Shown here: one piece after another, positions 57,856 through 64,000 of the stretch
Layout: each line of letters opens with the position of its first letter
Position numbering within the stretch: position 1 is the first letter of the stretch
From: Serratia oryzae
GTDB lineage: Bacteria > Pseudomonadota > Gammaproteobacteria > Enterobacterales > Enterobacteriaceae
Direction of reading: 5' to 3'
DNA: 64,000 bases
Assembly: GCF_001976145.1 (NCBI RefSeq)
Contig: NZ_MOXD01000008.1
Location: forward strand, 62,001 to 126,000
Translations under genes and position numbers: made by a program
Notes under the pieces: generated by a model
The model's input: the letters and a program-made list of their open reading frames with translations, nothing else
Databases searched by the model: none
Told to the model about the DNA's origin: nothing

Positions 57856-58560
57856 TCTCACTCCATAGCATCACTGCTGTAACTGCTTAACTATTTTATT
57901 TTTAAGTTAAAATACCGTGCTCATATATTATCTGCCCGGTCTATATTATTGACTGGGATTATAATGTCAATTCATAAACATAAAAAAAATCGCACATAAA
58001 ACAGAATTAAAAACCAAATTAATAATTTTAAATAAATAAAAAAGATTATATCGCTTTATTATTTTATTTTTACAGACAAAAACACCAATCATGCAAAAAA
58101 ATTAATGCATAAGCATGAAATTCTTTTTTTGCCATTTATTTGGATAGGTTTTTCGTTAATTTTGAGCTTAATTCTCATTGACTAATATTAAAACATGATA
58201 TCGACATATTGGCTGACTGTCATTCCGGCATTTTCACATGCTTCCCTTTCTTAATTCCCTGCTCTTATTAATTAATCGCATTGCTCATGAAGCCTGCTGA
58301 TTATTCGAATAAAATAAAATAGAAAATCAATTGATTTTCAATATGTTTTAATTTCAATACATTTTTAAAATTAATTATTCATACGGGAATAAACTGCAAT
58401 ACACCTAAGAATTATTGATTCCCTTCAAAATCGCTCAAGCACGGATATCCCTTTTTCTCACCGCGAATTGGATTATGCTTTCATCGCTTGCAGATCCCCA
58501 CACTCGCCCTTTAAGCGATTACACTCACAGGCAGCAGCCTTAAGCACAATGGACGATGAA
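57856..58560. other. Long AT-rich intergenic region between fimbrial regulator and yhbW
   Basis: About 700 nt, extremely AT-rich from 57.9 to 58.4 kb, and without a credible gene. It should contain the regulator/fimbrial promoter on the minus strand and the yhbW promoter on the plus strand, and such DNA is a typical H-NS target. I looked for inverted repeats of an invertible fim-type switch and did not see any. Confidence 0.5.
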
Positions 58561-59574
58561 ATGACTGAAAACACACAGGTGCCGCTTTCGGTATTGGACT
58601 TATCCCCTATCCCTCTGGGCGCAAAACCACGAGATGCGTTCCATTTCTCACTGGATTTGGCACAACATGCTGAAAAGTGGGGATATCAGCGCTACTGGAT
58701 GGCAGAACATCACAATATGACCGGTATCGGTAGCGCGGCGACTTCTGTGCTACTGGGCTATCTGGCGGCGGGCACCACCAGCATCCGCCTCGGCTCCGGC
58801 GGCGTGATGCTGCCAAACCATTCGCCACTGGTGATTGCTGAACAGTTCGGTACGCTGGAATCGCTCTACCCTGGGCGCATCGATCTGGGGCTTGGCCGTG
58901 CGCCAGGCACCGATCAGCGTACCATGATGGCGTTACGCCGCCACCTCTCCGGTGATGTGGATAACTTCCCGCGTGACGTGCAGGAACTGCAACGCTACTT
59001 CGGTGAAGTGCAGCCAGAGCAAGCGGTGCAGGCCGTTCCCGGCCAAGGGCTGCACGTGCCAATCTGGCTGCTGGGCTCCAGCCTGTACAGCGCACAGCTG
59101 GCAGCGAAGCTCGGCCTGCCGTTTGCCTTTGCCTCTCACTTCGCCCCAGACATGCTGTTTCAGGCGCTGAACCTGTACCGTGAAAACTTTACCCCTTCCG
59201 CACAGTGCCAGCGGCCGCATGCCATGGTGTGCGTGAACGTGATTGCTGCCGACAGCGATCGCGACGCGCGTTTCCTGTTTACCTCCATGCAGCAACAGTT
59301 CATCAATCTGCGTCGAGGGTCGCCAGGGCCACTACCACCACCGGTAGACAATATTCACGCCCTGTGGACTGCCGGCGAGCAATATAGCGTTGATCAGGCA
59401 CTGCGCATGTCGATCGTCGGTAGCGAAAGCACGGTGCACCAAGGACTGCAAACGTTGCTGCGTGAAACCGACGCCGATGAGATCATGGTTAACGGCCAGA
59501 TTTTTGATCATCAGGCGCGTTTACAGTCGTTTGAGATTGTTGCCGGGGTGAAAGGCGACTTAATGAAGAGATAG
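58561..59574 (+). CDS. yhbW: Luciferase-like monooxygenase family protein YhbW
   Basis: A 337-residue F420/FMN-dependent luciferase-like protein closely similar to E. coli YhbW ([80 protein letters not shown]). The substrate is unknown. The frame is open from 58468; the ATG at 58561 matches the E. coli start (MT... followed by LDL-PIP), though an ATG at 58549 is possible and the Shine-Dalgarno is poor for both. In E. coli it follows ubiV directly; here the fimbrial operon lies between. Confidence 0.93.
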   Translation: MTENTQVPLSVLDLSPIPLGAKPRDAFHFSLDLAQHAEKWGYQRYWMAEHHNMTGIGSAATSVLLGYLAAGTTSIRLGSGGVMLPNHSPLVIAEQFGTLESLYPGRIDLGLGRAPGTDQRTMMALRRHLSGDVDNFPRDVQELQRYFGEVQPEQAVQAVPGQGLHVPIWLLGSSLYSAQLAAKLGLPFAFASHFAPDMLFQALNLYRENFTPSAQCQRPHAMVCVNVIAADSDRDARFLFTSMQQQFINLRRGSPGPLPPPVDNIHALWTAGEQYSVDQALRMSIVGSESTVHQGLQTLLRETDADEIMVNGQIFDHQARLQSFEIVAGVKGDLMKR

Positions 59575-59591
59575 GGGTTACGTATCGGTGA

Positions 59592-59630
59592 TGCCCCTCT
59601 CCCTGCGGGAGAGGGTTGGGGTGAGGGGCT
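59592..59630. repeat. REP-like palindrome between yhbW and yedF
   Basis: CCCCTCTCCCTGCGGGAGAG followed by GGTTGGGGTGAGGGG: the stem CCCTCTCCC/GGGAGAGGG is the same as in the repeat at about 16.66 kb. It lies between the convergent genes yhbW and yedF and touches the yedF stop, so it may also end transcription. Confidence 0.72.
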
Positions 59631-59869
59631 CAGCGTTGGATCAGGTAGCGAATAGTTGGGCCATCCTGCTGAATATCCAGCACCTTATAGCCGTGGTTGC
59701 GGGCGTCCAGCGGGATGTTGTTGATCGACTGCGGGCAGTCACTGATGACTTCCAGTATTTCACCCGGTTTAAGCTGGGGCATCGCCTCCAGCGTCGCTAC
59801 TGCCGGGTAGGGACAAGGTTCACCCACCATATCCAGCCGATAATCGGGCACAACGTTTGCCTGTTTCAT
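59630..59869 (-). CDS. yedF: TusA-family sulphurtransferase YedF (TsuB-like)
   Basis: A 79-residue TusA-like protein with the family motif CPYPAVATLEAMPQLKPGE following GEP; the Cys is the sulphur carrier. It is paired with a YeeE/YedE transporter, as in the TsuA-TsuB thiosulphate uptake pairs and in the E. coli yedEF locus. Its start overlaps the yedE stop (ATGA). Confidence 0.9.
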   Translation of the reverse strand: MKQANVVPDYRLDMVGEPCPYPAVATLEAMPQLKPGEILEVISDCPQSINNIPLDARNHGYKVLDIQQDGPTIRYLIQR

Positions 59870-61080
59870 GATGCACTCCTTAAGTCAGCCGCCTGCGCAT
59901 CCGACTTGACGCGGAAAAAGCGTTTTTCCCACCACAGCATGGCGGCAAAAGCGATTGCCAGCAGCAGGTAGGTTACCAGCAACCCACCGATTGGCCCGAA
60001 GACCTCCAACAGGTTGATTTTATCGTAATGGGTGGCGAGCCCCGGGGCCAGATCGTCCCAATAATACGCCAACAGCGTTGCCCCGATGATATTCCCCAGG
60101 CCAACCCACCAGTAATGAATCTGCCCTTCAACTGCACGATACATCCAACCGGTTTCACAACCACCGGCCAGTACGATACCAAAACCAAACAACAAACCAC
60201 CGATGACCGCATTCGGCCCAGCCCACATGATCTTCGGCGCAACCCCCAGTTGCACATAGCTGAAAATGCCAATAGCGCTCACCGCCATGCCAAGAATAAT
60301 CGCTTTGGCCATATGGGTGCGGCCGGTGATCCACAGATCGCGGAACGCCGAAGTGAAGCAGATCTGCGCTCGTTCAATCAGCAGGCCAAAGCCGATACCA
60401 AACAGCATTGCAATGCCAAGCTTCGGGGCATCGAACAGGGTCCATAATGACCAGGCCACGGCCAGGCAAAAAATCACCATGCCCAAGCGGAAACGGCGGC
60501 GCGCCTGCTCCGGCTTCTGCGTTAACGGCGCGGCGGCACTGACCTTTTGCAGCTTCACAGGGATACGGAACATAGGCAGCAGGGTAAATTTCGCGCCGAA
60601 GTAAGAGCCTGCGGCGGTCGCCAGGGCGAAGAACCAGGCGTGCAATGAAAACTGTGGGATCCCGGTGAAAAAGGCAGCCAGGTTACACCCCATTGCCAGG
60701 CGGGCACCAAAACCGGCAATAATGCCCCCCAGAAGCGCCTGTACGATGCGGATACGGTGCTGTGGCATGCGTAACTTGACGTTATTCGCCCACAGCGCGG
60801 CGGCGATACAGCCGGCAAACATGCCGATAATCATCCTGCCATCGATACGCTCGAGCGGCGTGCCCTGCAGGCCAATCACTTTGAAATAGCCCCACTGCTC
60901 AGGGTGGAAACGCAATCCCTGCAGCACATGGCCCCCCCAGCGGGTGAACTCGCCGGTTACCGCCCAGAAGGTGCCTGTCATGCCAAAGTAGTAGGTAGAC
61001 AGGATCCCGGCCGCCATCACCGCCGGTAAGGGTGCCCAAAAACGCACCAGATACTGAGATTTGAATTGCTGCCAGTTCAT
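59866..61080 (-). CDS. yedE: YeeE/YedE-family membrane transporter (thiosulphate or selenium-sulphur related)
   Basis: A 404-residue membrane protein with about 9-10 hydrophobic segments and the two conserved Cys motifs of the family, GARLAMGCNLAAFFTG and LAGGCETGWMYR. Relatives import thiosulphate (TsuA); the long YedE form has been linked by name to selenium metabolism without firm proof. The start at 61080 has AGGAGATGCC directly upstream. The gene pair occupies the space between yhbW and deaD, where E. coli K-12 has mtr. Confidence 0.9.
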   Translation of the reverse strand: MNWQQFKSQYLVRFWAPLPAVMAAGILSTYYFGMTGTFWAVTGEFTRWGGHVLQGLRFHPEQWGYFKVIGLQGTPLERIDGRMIIGMFAGCIAAALWANNVKLRMPQHRIRIVQALLGGIIAGFGARLAMGCNLAAFFTGIPQFSLHAWFFALATAAGSYFGAKFTLLPMFRIPVKLQKVSAAAPLTQKPEQARRRFRLGMVIFCLAVAWSLWTLFDAPKLGIAMLFGIGFGLLIERAQICFTSAFRDLWITGRTHMAKAIILGMAVSAIGIFSYVQLGVAPKIMWAGPNAVIGGLLFGFGIVLAGGCETGWMYRAVEGQIHYWWVGLGNIIGATLLAYYWDDLAPGLATHYDKINLLEVFGPIGGLLVTYLLLAIAFAAMLWWEKRFFRVKSDAQAADLRSAS

Positions 61081-61161
61081 GGCATCTCCTGTGCACAATA
61101 TTCGTAAAATAAACCTTGCGAATGATACGTCATTTATTTCTTTTCACCGCTATTCAGGCAC

Positions 61162-61186
61162 AAAAAAACCAGCCCGAGGGCTGGTT
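61162..61186 (-). terminator. Rho-independent terminator after deaD
   Basis: On the minus strand AACCAGCCC-T-CGGGCTGGTT forms a 9-bp stem followed by TTTTTG, 38 nt after the deaD stop. Confidence 0.9.
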
Positions 61187-61223
61187 GTTTAAACGAGTTA
61201 ACCGCACGCGGTTAAATCAGCAA

Positions 61224-63188
61224 TTATGCATCACCAAAACGGCGACGTGGCGCAGCGGGTGCGGCATCGTCACGGCGTGGTGCTGGCTTGCGACGCTCAC
61301 CACCGGCAACGCTACCCCCTTCACGACGTTCACCGAAAGAACGACGTGGAGCACCAGCCCCTTCACGACGTTCACCGAAAGAACGACGTGGAGCACCAGC
61401 CCCTTCACGGCGCTCGCCGTTGAATGAACGTGGAGCACCACCGCGACGCTCACCGCCGTTGCCACCAGCAGGACGCTCACGGCGCTCATGTGGCTGTGCA
61501 TCGCCCAGCAGTTGCATGTTCATCGGCTTGTTCAGAATGCGGGTGCGAGTGAAGTGATTCAGGATCTCGCCCGGCATGCCTTTTGGTAGCTCAATGGTGG
61601 AGTGGGAAGCAAACAGCTTGATGTTACCAATGTAACGGCTGCTGATGTCGCCTTCGTTAGCGATAGCACCAACGATATGACGAACTTCTACGCCGTCATC
61701 CCGGCCCACTTCAATGCGGTACAGTTGCATCTCACCAACGTCACGGCGCTCACGACGTGGGCGATCGCCACCGTCACGGCTGTCTGAACGTGCATCACGA
61801 CGACGCTCACCGCCACGCTCGTCACGCTCGTTGAACTCACGGCGCTGACGTGGTTTGAACACCGGATCCGGTGGCAGGATCAGAGGACGTTCGCCCTGGG
61901 CCATTTTCAGCAAGGCTGCGGCCAAGGTTTCCATATCCAGATCTTCTGCCGGCTGCAGTTTAGCCAGCAGAGCACGGTACATGTCCAGATCGCTGCTTTC
62001 CAATTGCTGCTGCACTTTAGCGGCAAACTTGGCCAGACGGCGCTCACCCAGCAGTTCTGCGTTCGGCAGCTCGACTTCTGGAATGGTCAGCTTCATGGTG
62101 CGCTCGATGTTGCGCAGCAGGCGACGTTCGCGGTTTTCCACGAACAGCAGCGCGCGACCAGCACGGCCAGCACGGCCGGTACGGCCGATGCGGTGAACGT
62201 AAGACTCTGAATCCATAGGGATATCATAGTTCACCACCAGGCTGATACGCTCAACGTCCAGACCACGGGCTGCCACGTCGGTAGCGATCAGGATATCCAG
62301 GCGGCCATCTTTCAGGCGCTCCAGAGTCTGCTCACGCAGGGCCTGATTCATATCACCGTTCAGGGCAGCACTGTTGTAACCGCTGCGCTCCAGCGCTTCG
62401 GCCACTTCCAGAGTGGCGTTTTTGGTACGTACGAAAATGATCGCCGCATCAAAATCTTCTGATTCCAGGAAACGCACCAGCGCTTCGTTTTTACGCATGC
62501 CGTGCACAGTCCAATAGCTCTGGCTGATGTCCGGGCGCGTTGTTACGCTAGACTGAATGCGCACTTCCTGCGGCTCTTTCATAAAGCGGCGGGTAATACG
62601 GCGAATCGCTTCCGGCATGGTGGCAGAGAACAGCGCGGTCTGATGTTCAGCCGGGATCTCCGCCATGATGGTTTCTACATCTTCGATAAAGCCCATGCGC
62701 AACATTTCATCGGCTTCGTCCAACACCAGGCCTTTGAGGCTGGAGAGGTTCAGCGTGCCACGCTTCAGGTGATCCAGCAGACGGCCTGGAGTACCTACCA
62801 CGATCTGTGGCCCCTGGCGCAGAGCGCGTAGCTGCACGTCATAACGCTGGCCGCCGTACAGGGCAACCACATTAACGCCATGCATATGCTTAGAGAAATC
62901 GGTCATTGCTTCAGCAACCTGAACCGCCAGTTCGCGGGTCGGTGCCAGCACCAGGATTTGCGGTGCCTTCAGAGCTGAATCAAGATTGTGCAGCAGTGGC
63001 AACGAGAACGCTGCCGTTTTACCGCTCCCGGTCTGCGCCATGCCCAGCACGTCGCGACCGTTCAACAGGTGAGGAATACACTCAGCCTGGATCGGTGATG
63101 GTTTTTCGTAGCCCAGATCGGTCAGGGCAGCAATGATCGGAGCGGATAGCCCCAGGTCAGCAAAAGAGGTTTCAAACTCAGTAGTCAT
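61224..63188 (-). CDS. deaD: DEAD-box RNA helicase DeaD (CsdA)
   Basis: A 654-residue cold-shock RNA helicase acting in ribosome assembly and mRNA decay. Motifs in order: Q motif [11 protein letters not shown], Walker [34 protein letters not shown] ([12 protein letters not shown]), SAT (FSATMP), VARGLD-type segment [29 protein letters not shown]. The C-terminal part has the DbpA-like RNA-binding domain ([20 protein letters not shown]) and a long Arg/Gly-rich tail. The start at 63188 gives [14 protein letters not shown] as in E. coli; a longer form from 63203 is unlikely. It has the classic neighbour nlpI upstream. Confidence 0.97.
   Translation of the reverse strand: MTTEFETSFADLGLSAPIIAALTDLGYEKPSPIQAECIPHLLNGRDVLGMAQTGSGKTAAFSLPLLHNLDSALKAPQILVLAPTRELAVQVAEAMTDFSKHMHGVNVVALYGGQRYDVQLRALRQGPQIVVGTPGRLLDHLKRGTLNLSSLKGLVLDEADEMLRMGFIEDVETIMAEIPAEHQTALFSATMPEAIRRITRRFMKEPQEVRIQSSVTTRPDISQSYWTVHGMRKNEALVRFLESEDFDAAIIFVRTKNATLEVAEALERSGYNSAALNGDMNQALREQTLERLKDGRLDILIATDVAARGLDVERISLVVNYDIPMDSESYVHRIGRTGRAGRAGRALLFVENRERRLLRNIERTMKLTIPEVELPNAELLGERRLAKFAAKVQQQLESSDLDMYRALLAKLQPAEDLDMETLAAALLKMAQGERPLILPPDPVFKPRQRREFNERDERGGERRRDARSDSRDGGDRPRRERRDVGEMQLYRIEVGRDDGVEVRHIVGAIANEGDISSRYIGNIKLFASHSTIELPKGMPGEILNHFTRTRILNKPMNMQLLGDAQPHERRERPAGGNGGERRGGAPRSFNGERREGAGAPRRSFGERREGAGAPRRSFGERREGGSVAGGERRKPAPRRDDAAPAAPRRRFGDA
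61321..61404 (-). repeat. 42-bp tandem duplication in the deaD tail
   Basis: A 42-nt unit is present twice in direct succession (starts at 61321 and 61363) and begins a third time; it encodes [14 protein letters not shown]. It keeps the reading frame and extends the Arg/Gly-rich tail of DeaD. Confidence 0.85.
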
Positions 63189-63298
63189 GTACACGTGCCT
63201 CATTAATAATGGCAGCCAGTCTACATAACTCGTCGAGAAAATTTTCAGTCATTTTCATTGAAAAGTGTGAACCGGCTCAAATTAGATTGTAAAACAGA

Positions 63299-63323
63299 CA
63301 AAAAAGCCCTCGCCCGCCAAGGC
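63299..63323 (-). terminator. Possible terminator between nlpI and deaD
   Basis: On the minus strand GCCTTGGCGGGCGAGGGC is an imperfect stem-loop followed by TTTTTT. It lies 53 nt after the nlpI stop and upstream of deaD, so it would separate the two transcripts or attenuate between them. Confidence 0.55.
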
Positions 63324-63375
63324 GATTACTTTGGTTAAAAAACCAATGTAAATCAGGCTGATAGATGTCCGTCAG

Positions 63376-64000
63376 CTATTGCTGGTCCGATTCCGATAGG
63401 TCGTCTTGTTCTTGGCTTAACATCGCCAATTCCAACAATGCATAGCGGTGCTCAACAAAGTTATGAACGTTGTTAGCCACCGTCAGTTTGAACAGCGCCA
63501 AAGCGGTGTCCTTGTCCCCCAGACTTAGGTAATACTTACCTAAATAGAAGTCAGTTTCACTGAGATGCTCAGCGAGCGAAGTGTTATCCGTTGCATCTGC
63601 CTTGAGGCGTTCCATCAGCGTTTTTTCGCTGATTTTGCCCAGGTAGAATTCGACAATATTCCATCCCCATTGCCCTCGGTTCGCCTTGTCATAACGCTGC
63701 TGGAGCATTACGGCAGCTTTCTTGGGATCGATTTCTCTTTCCACCAGATAAAGCCACAACGAACGGAAGGGATCGTTTGGGTCGTCTTGATAAAACGCCT
63801 GCAGATCATCCTGCGCCAACGGGAAGCGACCACCATAATACAGTGCAATGCCCCGGTTTAAACGCGCGTAATTGTAAGTTGGATCAAGCTCTAGTACAGA
63901 ATCAAACGCTTCATAGGCAGCATCAAAATTGCCTGCCTGCGTTAAGTAAATGCCCAGGTAGTTGAAAACTTCCGGCATATCAGGACGTATCGCCAGCGCT
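63376..64000 (-). CDS. nlpI: Lipoprotein NlpI, C-terminal part (5' end outside window)
   Basis: The last 208 residues of NlpI, an outer-membrane lipoprotein with tetratricopeptide repeats that scaffolds the protease Prc and murein hydrolases. TPR helices are visible in [40 protein letters not shown] and [20 protein letters not shown]. The N-terminal lipobox lies beyond the window. The frame stays open to the edge, so the internal Met at 63978 is not the start. Confidence 0.95.
   Translation of the reverse strand, partial: ALAIRPDMPEVFNYLGIYLTQAGNFDAAYEAFDSVLELDPTYNYARLNRGIALYYGGRFPLAQDDLQAFYQDDPNDPFRSLWLYLVEREIDPKKAAVMLQQRYDKANRGQWGWNIVEFYLGKISEKTLMERLKADATDNTSLAEHLSETDFYLGKYYLSLGDKDTALALFKLTVANNVHNFVEHRYALLELAMLSQEQDDLSESDQQ

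Noticed and set aside
57856-58560. An invertible fimbrial phase switch
   Set aside because: No inverted repeats of useful length and no FimB/E-type recombinase gene are visible nearby.

Overview
The window comes from an enterobacterium, most likely Serratia or a close relative in the Yersiniaceae. The support is the set of near-E. coli-like backbone proteins (TreC, NrdD, AscB, UbiT/U/V, YhbW, DeaD, NlpI), four complete ERIC elements, and many single-gene insertions relative to E. coli gene order. I assigned everything by eye from motifs and remembered family sequences; nothing was searched.

Layout. (1) 1-2.5 kb: end of treB, then treC (trehalose uptake and hydrolysis). (2) 2.6-14.8 kb: one very large NRPS gene (C-A-T-E-C-A-T-C-A-T-TE, 3771 aa) with a Crp-like regulator, lying between treC and nrdD, which are neighbours in E. 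coli. (3) 15-17.8 kb: ERIC elements, yhbQ, and a flavodoxin-fold oxidoreductase divergent from a LysR regulator. (4) 17.9-21.8 kb: paired NrdR boxes, nrdD, an unexpected FKBP-like exported protein, nrdG. (5) 21.8-25.3 kb: a RelE/ParE-type toxin-antitoxin pair, yraR, a DUF1176 protein, yhbP. (6) 25.3-36.3 kb: an intact speFL leader peptide, a speF gene cut after about 30 codons, and directly against it a complete type I-F CRISPR-Cas locus (29 repeats, cas6f-csy3-csy2-csy1-cas2/3-cas1). (7) 36.5-45.5 kb: the ascFB aryl-beta-glucoside operon, split from its repressor ascG by a sigma-54 cassette (AcoR-type activator, aldehyde dehydrogenase, alcohol dehydrogenase). (8) 45.5-48.3 kb: a lipoprotein with a PL14-like lyase domain, then a solo degenerate I-F repeat with a matching leader. 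(9) 48.3-51.6 kb: yhbS and ubiT, divergent from ubiUV (oxygen-independent ubiquinone synthesis). (10) 51.5-57.9 kb: a chaperone-usher fimbrial operon and a winged-helix regulator. (11) 58.5-64 kb: yhbW, tsuAB-like yedEF, deaD, partial nlpI.

How it fits together. The backbone carries anaerobic and respiratory functions (NrdDG, UbiTUV) and RNA metabolism (DeaD, NlpI). Accessory blocks for secondary metabolism, immunity, beta-glucoside use, alcohol oxidation, polysaccharide degradation and adhesion sit between backbone genes.

The most unusual point is the join between the ornithine-sensing speFL/speF leader and the CRISPR array. The leader, its promoter-like region and the speF start survive, but the rest of speF and potE are not in the window. 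The leader now points into the array on the strand opposite to crRNA. The second is the solo leader-repeat unit 20 kb away, which keeps a Cas6f-type hairpin and leader landmarks at almost the same distances as in the real array.
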